A stretch of 64,000 nt of DNA from Heliocidaris tuberculata (Eukaryota > Echinodermata > Echinoidea > Camarodonta > Echinometridae). The notes beneath the pieces were generated by a model that saw only the letters and a program-made list of their open reading frames with translations, was not told where the DNA came from and made no database searches. The DNA lies in assembly GCA_025618425.1 (NCBI GenBank), contig CM046845.1, positions 10,258,057 to 10,322,056 of the forward strand, written 5' to 3'. A program made the translations under genes and the position numbers. Numbering within the stretch: the stretch's first letter is position 1; every line of letters starts with the position of its first letter. This document shows, piece by piece, positions 11,207-22,419 of the stretch.

Positions 11207-11443
11207 CGGGCCTGCTCGCTATTCATAAAGATCGCTATTCATAAAAAACCGCTAATCATTTAACGCGGGTTATGAATAGCGGTCCTTATGAACGGAGGTC
11301 CTTATGAATAGCGAGGTAATTTGTCTATGGTTTGCTCGCTATTCAGAAGGACTGCTATTCGTACAAAACCGCTATTCAATAGTCACGGGCTATGGATTGC
11401 GGTCCATATGAATAGCGGCCATTATGACTAGCGAGGTTACCCC
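11207..11443. mobile_element. AATAGCG snapback module, copy 2
   Basis: It has the same two-hairpin layout as copy 1, with the same linker sequence 'gcgaggtaatttgtctatgg'. The ends (GGGCCTGCTCGCTATTC at the left, CTAGCGAGGTTACCC at the right) are imperfect inverted repeats. It is flanked by CAATATTT (11199-11206) and CAATATTC (11444-11451), an 8-bp direct repeat with one mismatch. Its right edge lies only about 30 bases from the donor site of the exon at 11473-11700. Confidence 0.75.
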
Positions 11444-11472
11444 CAATATTCTGGTTCAGTTTGATATTTTAC

Positions 11473-11700
11473 CTCATCCTTAATGGATTCATGCAGTCCT
11501 GCCAGGATGGGGATCATGCTTTCGGTCATATTCTTCAACCGCAGATGCTGCCTGTCTACGCTCACTGATGCTTCATCCTCTGTTCCTTTACTGGAGCAAA
11601 TGAACAAACTACTGATCGAAGCATATTGTACAATGAATGATCCTAACTTCTGAGCTACAGTGAGAGTCAACGAAGGAGCAGATACCATGATCATCTGCAC
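11473..11700 (-). CDS. Gene 1, exon with VQMIMVSAPSLTLTVAQKL
   Basis: On the minus strand, a consensus acceptor (cttatattttcag) precedes 228 bases open in phase 0, followed by a donor (GTAAAATATC). The 76 codons begin VQMIMVSAPSLTLTVAQKLG, include a Ser/Glu/Asp-rich loop (CSSKGTEDEASVSVD), and end GLHESIKDE. Both boundaries are in phase 0 and fit the neighbouring exons at 22861-23028 and 7524-7714. The composition suggests a helical, soluble protein. The intron upstream is about 11 kb and holds a LINE, a gypsy-like remnant and a SINE. Confidence 0.85.
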
Positions 11701-12119
11701 CTGAAAATATAAGGTATAACTGTTATTACTGTGATAAAGGTGATTTTTTTTTAAAGATTACATACAAATAAAACTACACATCTAATCATTTCGTCAGGCG
11801 AGGGGAGGGTGTGTGCGAAACATTTTGTTCATGTTGACTCTACCCATTCCCTCTCGTTCCCTCTTTCTTTTCTTTTCTTTTTTTTTCTTTTTCACCATTC
11901 GAAGGAGGGTGAGAGACCAAGGAGACCAACTCCTTGGAGAGACGACATTTACCCGTGCCCCCCCCCCCCCCTTAATCTTCAGTGGCATATGAGCTTCCTT
12001 AATTTACCAAAGCATTATCTTGTATTGGTCAATGATAAGTTACATTTTCATAAATAGTGAGAAGGTGGGTGGTAATAATAAAAGTAATAATTTTTTTTTT
12101 ACCCAAGGAAGCCTCATCG
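11701..12119. other. Gene 1 intron, low-complexity DNA
   Basis: This stretch contains a T/C-rich run (11850-11890), a C run (11958-11971) and a T run (12090-12100). No element or exon was recognised. Confidence 0.5.
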
Positions 12120-12722
12120 GGGTCTGCTCGCTAGGCATAACGACCGCTATTCATAATGGCAGCTATTCATAATGGAAAAAAGGCTCATTATTCATAAGAG
12201 TCATTATTCATAAGGACTGCTATTCATGATAGAAGAGGGTCGATATTAATAATACGGAAAGAGGGTCGCTATTCATAAATGGAACGAGGGTCGCTATTCA
12301 TAATGGAGAAGAGGGTTGCGATTCATAAAGAATGAAGATCGCTATTCAATAGCGACCCTCTTTCTGTATTATGAAAAGCGACCCTCATTTCGTATTATGA
12401 ACAACGACCCTCCACCCCTTACATTGAATTGCGACCCTTTTCTCCTATTATGAATAGCGACCTCTATCCGTATTAAGAATAGTGGTCCTTATGAATAGTG
12501 ACCCCTAATATAAATTATGAATAACGCCTCTTCTTCATGTTTATGAATAACGACCCCAATTTCGTACTATGACTAGTGGTCCTTATGAGTAATGACCCTC
12601 AGTGAGAATAAGGAATAGCGACCCTCATCTCACATTACGAATAGCGGGCCTCATGAATAATGGCCCTTATGACTTTATGAATAATGACCCCCTTTCCGTT
12701 TCATGAATAGCAGGCCTTCAGG
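12120..12722. mobile_element. AATAGCG snapback module, copy 3 (large)
   Basis: About 220 bases of forward units (GAGGGTCGCTATTCATAATG type, ~25 bp) meet about 370 bases of reverse units (TATGAATAGCGACCCTC) at a dyad centred on 12347 (CGCTATT-C-AATAGCG). It is one long hairpin, unlike the double-hairpin copies 1 and 2, and the unit carries an extra 'gaggg' segment. The left end (GGGGTCTGCTCGCTA) resembles the other copies. No clear target duplication was found. Confidence 0.7.
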
Positions 12723-12732
12723 TATATAGGCG

Positions 12733-13226
12733 AGTGCATTTATGGAAAAAAAGGGCCTTACCCCCCCCCCCCCCCAAAAAAAAAATGCAACAAAAGGTTT
12801 TTCAATTGTTTTTTGTAGTATTTGATGTGCTTAGTAACACTACTAAAAGTCTACCAAAATCGGACCATGATAAAGGCATAAATTTCAAGATGGCGTCCAA
12901 GATGGCCGCTAATACCTTAAAACATGTGTAATTCCTTATTTTTTCATCGTAGACAAGTTATTGTGGTGTCTAACCCCATGTTTTCAGGGGCGAGCAATCC
13001 AGTTAGCTAACTCAAATCATAGAATGACGATTGCCTAATTGCAAATCTAAGATGGCCGAAACAAAATGGCTGCCAAAGCCGAAAAATTACCCGTAATTCC
13101 TCTGTCTGTCTATATTTTCACCATGACTATGCAATTTTGGTGCCGAACTCTGTTTTAGATTTCTGCAAACCGAATAACCACATTGATTCATTTTGTAATT
13201 ATCACTTTAAAAAAAAAATCCAAAAT
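12733..13226 (+). repeat. Dispersed AAGATGGC-type repeat, left part
   Basis: Motifs such as AAGATGGCGTCCAAGATGGC and GATGGCCGAAACAAAATGGC mark this as a dispersed repeat; it includes a C run and an A run near 12762-12785. Its first ~140 bases (from 'gagtgcattt' through 'tagtatttgatgtgctta' to 'gtctaccaaaat') recur in inverted orientation at about 21110-21262. The LINE at 13227 interrupts it, and similar text (atggcccccaacatggtagcc) resumes after 17243. Confidence 0.6.
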
Positions 13227-16200
13227 AGCCGATGCTCTTCCGCCGATTATCAATTGTCCATATCTCTCCTCGTCTTTCATGTTTGTATATGATTGTTCTT
13301 GTGTTTTCGTCTCTAATGACATGCGTTGTCATGTCCTTTAGTTTTTCGGCACATCTCCTTACACCTTCTCTCTTCTTAGTTCTCTATTGTATGTTACATT
13401 TTCCATCCTCAACCTTAACTCCACCGGAGATTTCTATGATTCCGTCATGATCACTGCTAATGGAAATGTTCCTTTTCACACTCTAGATAATGATGAATTG
13501 TATGATACCTTTCAGTCTGTTCTGAATACAAACTTTACTAACAACTCGAGTAGCGCTTTTCATGAATCCGTTGTACAATCTATGAATTCCCGAAGTCAAA
13601 ATCTTGATACTGTTTCTGACCCAAATGATAATACATATCAGCATACACCATCATTCTATTATACGGAAAGACAGCTTGCATCTGAACACCTCAGTAACGA
13701 TTTTCTAATGTTACACTGCAACATTCGCAGCGCCAACAAAAATTTCGATTCATTTCGTTCCCTTCTAGTGAATTCTAAACTCAATTGCTCTATAATAGGA
13801 TTATCAGAAACCTGGTTTACCAATAGTACCCAATTATCTTTTTATTCATTACCTGGATATGATCTGATTACAAACAACAGAATAGGAAAAGGAGGGGGAG
13901 GTGTCGGCTTGTTTATATCGCAACATTATGAGTACAAGTTGAGGCGTGAATTGAATTACATGAATGACTTTATAGAAACTCTTTTTGTAGAAATTATTAT
14001 TCCAGGTGATAAAAACATTCTAGTTGGAATCATCTACAGGCCACCCAATTCTCTTCATGATGAATTTCTAACTTGTATTCATGATTTATTAGCGCACCCC
14101 CACATGGTAAATAAAAAATGTTTTTTACTCGGTGACTACAATGTTAATCTCTTAAAGTATGATACGGAAATATTTGTACAAACTTTTATGGATGCACTAC
14201 TAACTGCTGGTTTTCTTCCATTGATTACTAAGCCAACTAGAATCTTCTGCAATTCGGCTACTCTCATTGATAACGTATTTACAAATGCACGTTGTACCAT
14301 TTCTTCCGGTATAATTCTTTCAGATTTGTCAGACCATTTTCCTATTTTCTCGCATTTTGAAATTAGAAACATCTCTGCATTGAATACAGAAACTATTAAT
14401 AGCCAGCGTGATTTTTCTCAAAATAATATGAATCTTTTCAAAGAAGAGCTCGGAAAGGTTGATTGGTCTGTAATTTACAGTATACACAATGCTAGTGAAG
14501 CCTTCGATTGTTTTATGAATATTGTTTCTTCTAAAATGAATAGCTGTTTCCCGGTAATACAAAAGAAGCGTTCTAACTGTAAAAAGATTCCAAGATGCCC
14601 TTGGATCACTCCAGGCATTTTACGCTCAGTTAACAGGAAGAATAATCTTTATCTAAAAACAATCTCAAAACCATGTGATAAGAACAAAAAGAAGTATACT
14701 GATTACAAGAACCTACTTACAGCCCGACTTACAGGTGTACTTAGAAGATCCAAAAAAAAAGTACTTTTGTAACCAGTTTGACCTATACAAAACACACGTA
14801 CAAAATACTTGGAAAATTATTAAGAATGTTTTAAAAGGCAACCAAAAAAAGTGTTCGGTTTCAAAAATAAGTTTAGATGGGGAAATTATTGAAAACCCTC
14901 AAAGATTGTCAAATGCATTTAACGACTTTTTTGCCGGTATTGGCCCAAATCTTGCCAGTATCATTCCTGACTCTTCTAATCATTTTCCCAGATTTTCTTA
15001 AGGATCCTAACCCTAACTCAATATACTTTTCACCTACAGACGAGACGGAGGTTGCAGGTATAATTCATGAGTTAAAGAATAAACATAGTTCAGGGCATGA
15101 TACCATTAGTAATGTTTTAATCAAAAAAACTTTAAACGAAATTGTTAAACCCCTGACTTATATTTGCAATTTGTCCATCTCTACTGGAGTTGTCCCTACA
15201 GCTATGAAATTAGCTCGAGTCATTCCTGTTTTTAAAAAGGGAGAAAATATGATGTTAGGAAATTACCGACCAATATCGTTGTTAACATGTCTATCTAAAG
15301 TTTTGGAGATAATTGTTTTTGTACGTACAACTAAGTTTTTAAATGCGCACGAATTATTATACAAGATGCAGTTTGGGTTTCGTGAAAAACATTGTACTAC
15401 ACATGCATTGTTGACAATGCTTAATAAGATTACTAGTGGGATTGACATGTATGAACACACTGTTGGGGTGTTCCTGGACTTCTCCAAGGCTTTCGACACA
15501 ATTAATCATGATATACTACTTTATAAACTCAGTTATTATGGAATCAGAGGAATAGCCTTGGAGTGGTTCAGGAACTACCTCCTCAATAGGCAACAGTATG
15601 TTTCTATTGCCAACGTCGACTCTAACTTTAAAAATGTAACCTGTGGTGTCCCACAAGGTTCTATTTTGGGCCCGCTTCTTTTTCTTGTCTATATAAATGA
15701 TTTTAATAAATCCTCAGATGTTTTATCATTTATTCTTTTTGCGGATGACTCTAATATTTTCTTTTCCCACAAAGACCCACATGTTTTGATTGCCACAATC
15801 AACCAAGAATTAAAACGAGTTTCTGAATGGATCAAAGCCAACAAATTATCACTCAATCTGCAAAAGACCTACTACATGGTCTTTAGTAATATCATAAATG
15901 AGCTTCCAGGTAACGTAGTTTTTGATCATACAAATATACAAAGAGTTCTAAACACTAAATTTTTGGGAATCACTATTGATGATAAGCTATCGTGGAAAGA
16001 TCACATAGATAACATCTGTAAAATCGTTTCTAGAAATATTGGTATAATAAACAAGGTCAAATTTTACTTCCCAACTCGTATACTTTTAAATCTGTATTCC
16101 ACACTGATCCTTCCACATTTAAACTATGGTATAGTAGCATGGGGCAGTTGTGCTGACTATCAGTTAAATAGAGTTTTACTTTTACAGAAAAAAGCTCTGC

Positions 16201-17243
16201 GTGTTATATGTCATTCGGATTACCGAGCGCACACCGATGCACTCTTTCATAAACATAACATACTAAAGATAAGCGATTTATATAGTTATAATCTTGGAAT
16301 ATTTATGTATAATTTAGATATTCCCAATGTATTTTATTCAATTTTCAAAGAATCTCAATATTCATCAGTACCCTACTAGGTCTGCCGGGCTTTTTCATCT
16401 ACCAAGAACGAGAACCCTGATTTCAAATAAAACGTTTATATTTACTGGGTCAAAACTCTGGAACTCTCTCCCAGATCCAATCAGAAATAAAGCCACACAT
16501 TTTAGTTTCAATAGAGGGTTTAAAAAACTTTTACTTCAAAAGTACAGTTCATCTCGGAGTTAAAGTCACTCTCTTCTTTTTTTCTAGTGCAGTTCTGCCT
16601 TTGTTCTGTCTTGTTTTTCTTGATTTTTGCCTGTCTTTTTTTTTCTTCTTTCCCCTTTTTCCCCTTTTCTTTCTTTCTTTTTCTTGTTTTGTCCTGTGTT
16701 GTCCTGTCCTGGTTTTGTCCTGTTCTGTCTTGTTAGTTTCTTGTTTTTCTTGACTTTTGTTTGTCTTTTTTCTTCTTTCTTTCCTTTCTTTCCTTCTTTG
16801 TCGTGTTTTGTCTTGTGTTGTCCTATCCTGGTTTTACCCTATCGTGTCTTGTTCTGTTCTGTCTTGTACTATCTTGTCAGTTTCTTGTCCTCTGAGTTCT
16901 GTCTTGTCATTTGTTCTTTAATGTACAGCACCTTGCTATGAAAATTTTCATCATTATTGATACAGGATTTATGACTATTTAATTAATTATGTTGTTATGA
17001 GAGATATGCCAATATATATATATATATATATATTTCAAATATGTATTTTACTTTCAATCTTCCATGTTATAAAAGATAATTATGTCAATGTTATATTTAT
17101 TCTTGGGAACCTACACAAACAAGCTATGCTTTCCAGTAGGTTCCTTTTTCATTTCATGATTTTGTACTTTGTAAATCATATTGTTTTGTATTTGGAAAAA
17201 AAATGAAATGAAATAAATCTTGCATCAATCAATCAATCAATAT
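13227..17243 (+). mobile_element. Nearly full-length CR1/L2-group LINE, frameshifted
   Basis: The element contains a 5' leader, an endonuclease-reverse transcriptase coding region (13387-16563), a T/C-rich 3' UTR with repeated TTGTCCTGT motifs (16625-16915), an (AT)n run (17016-17032), and a 3' end 'aaatgaaatgaaataaatcttgc' followed by (ATCA)n. Dispersed-repeat sequence of the same style lies on both sides, so the LINE inserted into an older repeat. A single ORF encoding EN plus RT fits the jockey/CR1/L2 superfamily; the exact clade cannot be fixed by reading. An ORF1 protein is not recognisable. Confidence 0.85.
13387..16563 (+). pseudogene. LINE ORF2-like endonuclease/reverse transcriptase, three frame breaks
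   Basis: The first segment (13387-14772) carries an AP-type endonuclease: a start block 'MLHCNIRSANKN', LSETWF, IYRPPN, LLGDYNVN, TLIDNVFTN and LSDHFPIF. Reverse transcriptase follows, with NYRPISLLTCLSK, motif A FLDFSKAFDTINHD, motif B GVPQGSILGPLLF and motif C LFADDSNIF (about 15738), then the C-terminal PHLNYGIVAWG and LWNSLPDPIRNK. The frame shifts in a nine-A run near 14752-14760, again near 14985-15000, and a third time near 16345-16370. The catalytic residues are present, but the breaks make the copy inactive as assembled; the first break could be a homopolymer sequencing error. Confidence 0.9.
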
Positions 17244-18069
17244 GGCCCCCAACATGGTAGCCAAGCTGTTTGAGGGTCTTGTCCCCAGAATATAATCGCT
17301 TGGCAATTAATTGCTATTTAGCAACTGATTTCAATTCGGACTTGGCCAATTACAACGGGTGTATTATTATACTGTCAAATTACAGTGCGTGTGATTGGCT
17401 GTTTACGCATTTTCGATTGTTTGCTTAAGTAACAATTAATAATAAAGCTTTTTTCCTTCCTTTCTACCCTCCAACTCAGTATACATCTTTCCTCCTCTTC
17501 TTCTTCCCTCTCTCTCCCTCCCTCTTTCTTTCCCTTCTATTTCAACCATCTCTCTCTTTCTCGTCTTTTCTCTGCTTCACCGTTCCCACCTTTTCTTTCT
17601 CCCCCCCCCCTCTCCATCAGCTCCCTCGATTGCTTTCTTCCTCTCTCTCTTTACTACCTCTCTTGTTTTTCAATCAGCCATTCAATCAATCAATCAATCA
17701 ATCAATCACCATTCCATTCATCAGCTGCATACTGTGCTATCATCCAGTCTGCGAGTCTAGCCTAGAAATGGTCCTCATTCACTAAATAAGAACCTATTTG
17801 TTTATACATCAGCTGACTTGGGTGACGAGCTGGATATCAACAATGAACACAGTCTGCAAAGTAAGAAATAATACATGAATGAGTAAGTTCAATATCCTCT
17901 ATTCCCCCCCCCCCCCCCTCCCCCTACCCAAGACTTTGGCACCAAGTCGAAACACATGTCCTTTGGTGACGAAGACTGAAAATCGAAAAATGAACGCAAC
18001 ACTAACCGTCCAACTGAAGTAACAAGTTCAACACCGAAAATTATTACGCAAGAGTTAAAGTTGTCCAAA
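17244..18069. other. Repeat continuation and pyrimidine-rich DNA
   Basis: The AAGATGGC-style repeat resumes at 17244. From 17450 to 17665 one strand is almost purely pyrimidine (CTTCC/CTCT runs), followed by (ATCA)n near 17683-17707. A C run lies at 17904-17918. No gene was found; on the minus strand this sits inside the long gene 1 intron. Confidence 0.5.
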
Positions 18070-20525
18070 ATGTCCACATCACATTTGATAATGAGCGTGT
18101 CAGGCAGGCCTGCTGGAACAACGAGCAGATCGTCTGAGAGAGGCAGAAGAGGTTTCTACAGGTAGTGGGGTAGCAGGGTCGGGGCCATCAGGCCGGGGAG
18201 GCGACATTGTGGACATCCGCTGACAGGCTCACTGGCTAGAGATGGTTCATCTGGAGGCAGGGGTGGCGACAACTTGGAGTGCCATGGACCATCCCGGACG
18301 ACACAACGGGAGTGACAGAAGAAGCCTCATGTGCAACAGGCAATGACAGATGTTGTGGGCTGGCGACGGGGGCAGGGGAGGGCGTTGACGGGAGGGGTGC
18401 ATGGTGGTGAAGTCGGCATAGGAAGTCCGCAAACCAATGTCATCATCGATGGTCAACCTTGGCGTTGGGAGCTGTACAGGAATGTACTTCCTTGAGAACT
18501 TCCTATTACGAAGGGTAACACGCCCGGAGCCAGCAACCCGTAGGACGTATTGGTCAAATTGCCGGACTTCCATTTCAACACCGGTCTTATCCAATTTCAA
18601 GGGGTGCGGCCCCGTCTGGTTCTGGCTACGGACATGATCACTTACGACAAGTGGCAGAAGTCGTTTAGTGTGTTAAGACCAGCGTTCGGCACCTCTCATG
18701 TGGCAGTTTCTGAGTGCCTCCTCCTCCCGAGTTGCGAGAGGCTGACGCCAGGTTGCATGAAGTTTGTATCTGCCAGGAGCTATCTAGAGCGTCAGCCACT
18801 GCAAGCGCCTCACCCTCCAATGGAGCATAGCGTGATTCAGCAAGATGTGTGAATCTGCTTCCAACAAGTGTGATCTTCAATCCTGAGTGGCAACAGAAGG
18901 GTTCATTCTTGAAACAGGTACACAGTTTCTGTAGGAGCCAAAACCAATGCCGCTTCTGGACCAATCTGTGGCCAAACATGTAACCTTGCGAGGGTCAAAG
19001 ATTTTGACACCCTCTTCAATCTCACTGACAATGACAGCTTTGGATTCCTGAAAGGCACTCTGGAGAGTCTCGTCCCATACGTAGAGTGTGCCTGGCTTCA
19101 AGAGCTGCCGAAAGGGTAGCATTTTCCCTGCCACGCTGAATGCATATGACACCTGATTAACAAGCCCAAACCGCGAGCGGATGTCTGTGATGTCCTTGGG
19201 CGTTGGAAAGTCCAGGATTGCCTGCAAGTATTTCTTACATGGATGAACACTGTCAGGGGTGATCTCGAACCCAGCGAACTCTACGATGTCTGCACCCGAC
19301 ACAAACCTGTCAAGGATTAGGGTGATCCCATGGCAGCCACATGTGTCAAGCCACTGGACGGCCTGAAAGAAGCTGTTTCCTATTGTGTCTGCCCACAGTA
19401 AGACGTCATCCACGCACTTGGCCTTATTGGGGATGTGTGACACAATCTCATCATACCGCCTTGTGTAGCCGTCACCTGAGGCAATGCATCCTTGAGGAGC
19501 AGTTTTGTAACGATACCTGCCCCAGGGTGTCGGTCTTCCTTGCGGAGGGGTAAGCAGTAATAACCATTCCATGCATCAAAGACAGTCTTATTTTTGCCAT
19601 GTGGAACCGATCTCGCCTGGTGGAAGGGTGATAGCGTGTGATGCATTTCCCTCGTGACATGAGTATTGAGAGCCTGGAAGCCAACGGTCCGCTGTGGTTT
19701 ATCATTTTTCTTTGCACAGATGACCATCCTATGGCACCAAGTAACAGGTTCGCCGACAGGGACTGGTTCGATGACACCCATCCGGACATCGCGGTCTAAC
19801 CCAGCCTTCACAGCATCACGCCAGTAGAGCGGGACTGGTACTGGAGTGTGATGTGCTACCGGCTCAGCGTTCGCATCTACCATCAGTTTCATAGGAAGGC
19901 TGTCCATGAGCGGCAGGGTTTAATGCTCACATATGTTGAATGCGCACGCCTTGTAGTAGTCAAGCAGATATTGCTGCAGCTTCTGGAGATTAGCTTCAGT
20001 AGCTAGGAATGGTAGTTTTGTCGGGGGAGGTAGAGGCTGTTGGTGACGGGGGCAATGATAAGTGACAGTTGGGTCCTCCTGTAGAGCTGCCGTTGTATCC
20101 AGATGGTGTGATTCCTGTGTAGCACCAATCGTGGGAATGCTTTCGGAGATGAGTCTGAGATCAATGCAGGCTTCTTTACTGAGGAAGATCTTGTCAGAAC
20201 TGTCAGTGATATAGGTCATTTGCCTGGTTTCAAGGACCCGGTCATGATCATCTTTGCCCGAAAAGCGTAGGATGGCAGCTCCAAGCTCTTGATGCCTCCT
20301 GTAGCAGTGTGCATCCTCATAGTGACTGGAATGAGGTCCGAATGACGTAACCCAAGGAGGTGGGTGACCTTCATACCAACAAGGCAGCTCTGGCATCCTG
20401 TATCAGCCATGGCAGATGCTGGGCAAGTCATTGTAAGGGTGGAGAGGTCAAAACCCAAGGCTTCATAGTCATCAGACACAATCTTGACGGGTACGCCAAC
20501 AAAAAAGGTCACATTCATGCCAATG
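18070..20525 (-). mobile_element. Ty3/gypsy-like retrotransposon pol remnant with integrase deleted
   Basis: Read on the minus strand, the order is: an aspartic protease with active-site block ADTGCQSC (about 20390-20410); a linker with YITDSSDKIFLSKEAC; reverse transcriptase with GVIEPVPVGEP, KNDKPQRTVGFQALN, a TPWGRYRYKTAPQGCIASG block and CVDDVLLW (about 19375-19400); and RNase H with CLATDWSRSGIGF and RYAPLEGEALAVADALD (about 18780-18820). The frame then jumps directly to a post-integrase tail with GSGRVTLRNRKF (about 18505-18545). The RT/RNase H frame changes at least twice. No gag and no long terminal repeats were found. It is a dead internal-deletion copy. Confidence 0.85.
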
Positions 20526-21109
20526 ATAACTTCTGATGTAGTATTTCCGTAAAATATTATATTTATTACTTACTACAAGGCATAATTTGCCACCACATCA
20601 CGGATACATGTTCCTTCTTCCACGATCTAATGTAGATGTTGACCTACTGTACTATACTCAGTACTTGAGATGAACAGATTTTTTTCTCATCATTGTCTTG
20701 TGAGGGCGCTTGTCTGGCATTGCAATTTGATGTGAAATCTTGCATATAATTTCATTTAAAAATCATTTAAAAAAAAGAAGAGACCAATATATACATTTTA
20801 AACACATGTATGAAAATTACTATATTTTTTTCTATCAAACTGTAATTTTTAAATGCAATCTTAACTTAAACTTTTCAAAAAATATCACAATTCTTGAGAG
20901 GATAGCAGAAATTTTATTTCATATTTTGCACAAAATATGCAAAATAGAAGGATGTCCTTGTAAATTTGATCATTTTTGCTGTCCTTTTTGTATCTGTTCA
21001 CTTTGAAGAAAGTCTCTGTGAATTAAGACGTATGTTTTGATGGAAATTTATTGTCTAAAATCTTAGTTTTTCTTCATGTCATTTTCAAGGACCTAATTTG
21101 CATAATTTA
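20526..21109. other. AT-rich stretch, no gene seen
   Basis: No exon or recognisable protein was found. The sequence leads into the inverted copy of the repeat at 12733. Confidence 0.45.
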
Positions 21110-21262
21110 TGCAAATTTTATGCTTTTCTCCGTGGTCAGATTTTGGTAGACTTTTAGTATGTGATTAAGCACATCAAATACTACAAAAAACAACCTAAAA
21201 ACCTTTTCTTGGAATTTTTGGGGTCAAACCACAAATGCACTCCACTAATAGGAATTTACACG
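21110..21262 (-). repeat. Inverted copy of the 12733-12875 repeat
   Basis: The minus strand reads 'gagtgcattt', 'aaaaggttttt', 'ttgttttttgtagtatttg', 'atgtgctta' and 'ctaaaagtctaccaaaat' in the same order as the plus strand at 12733-12875. The two copies face each other across about 8.2 kb that contains the LINE and the gypsy-like remnant. Confidence 0.65.
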
Positions 21263-21399
21263 TTGAATATGAACAGAGGTCACTTTCAATAGGGGGCGGA
21301 CGTGAAGGATCCAACCACGTAGCTAGGATTTAAATTTTTTTTTTTTTTTTTTTTTTTTTTTGGGGGGGGCTGGTTGTGAGAACGCGAAGCGTGCGAAAT

Positions 21400-22270
21400 T
21401 GGTGATGAGCCATAGTGATGAGCACTCGAAGCGAGCTCCCCAGGGGGTGAGTGCACCCCTTCACTCCCGCGCGAAGCTCGAAAGCTCTGACGTTTTATAG
21501 CAAATTTGAGAGAAAGATAACGGCTAGTAGCACCTTCTTTAGGCGGAAAGTTAGTTCGACGCACGGTCTGCTTTTCAATTGTTTGGACGCAATACTGCAC
21601 TGTATGTAACAGGGGTGGGTGCAGGGAGGGGGGGGGGGGGTTTCCCCTCCCGCGAGAAGCGCGAAAGCTATGACGTTTTATAGCAAATTTGAGAGAAAGA
21701 TAACGGCTCGTAGCACCCTTTTTAGGCGGAAAGTTAGTTCGACGCCCGGTCTGCTTTTCAATTATTTGGACGCAATACTGCACTATATGTAACAGGGGTG
21801 GGTGCAGGGGGGCGGGGGAAAGTTTCCCCCTCCCGCGAGAAGCGCGAAAGCTCTGACGTTTTATAGCAAATTTGAGAGAAAGATAACGGCTCGTAGCACC
21901 TTTTTTCAGGCGGAAAGTTGGTTCGACGCCCGGACTGCTTTTCAATTACATGTATTTGGACGCAATACTGCACTGTATGTAACAGGGGTGGGTGCAGGGA
22001 GCTCCCGCGCGAAGCTCGAAATCTCTGACGTTTTAGCAAATTTGAGAGAAAGATAACGGCTCGTAGCAAACAATTTTTTAAGTTATAGTTCAACGCCCTG
22101 ACTACTTTTCAATTATTTGGACGCAATTTTGCACTGTATGTAACAGGGGTGGATGCAGGGGGGGGGGATATTTCCCCCTTCCTGCGCGAAGCGCGAAAGC
22201 TTTGACGTTTTAGCAAATTTTGATTGAAATATAACGACTCGTAGCGCCTTTTAATGCTTTTTTCTCTCAC
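21400..22270. repeat. Tandem repeat of ~172-183 bp units
   Basis: Five copies carry the shared motif TGACGTTTTA at 21488, 21671, 21854, 22026 and 22203 (spacings 183, 183, 172 and 177). Each unit has 'gcgcgaaagct', 'aaatttgagagaaagataac', 'ttcgacgc', 'ggacgcaatactgcactg' and a G-run of variable length. A long T run (21331-21360) precedes the array and another (22296-22317) follows it. Confidence 0.8.
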
Positions 22271-22419
22271 TTCCCCCGCTTTTTCGCTCCCGCTTTTTTT
22301 TTTTTTTTTTTTTTTTTAGGGACTGAATAGGGGGGCCATGGCTCCCTTGTGCCCCCTGATAGCTGTCTTTATTAATAGCGGTCATTATGACTAACGTCCT
22401 TAGGCCTATGACTAGCATC

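Noticed and set aside
11809..12057. Plus-strand open frame with Phe- and Pro-rich runs
   Set aside because: It is driven by T/C and C homopolymer runs in an intron.
16627..16941. Leu/Phe/Ser-rich open frame, apparently membrane-like
   Set aside because: It lies in the pyrimidine-rich LINE 3' UTR with TTGTCCTGT repeats; the hydrophobicity is a composition artefact.
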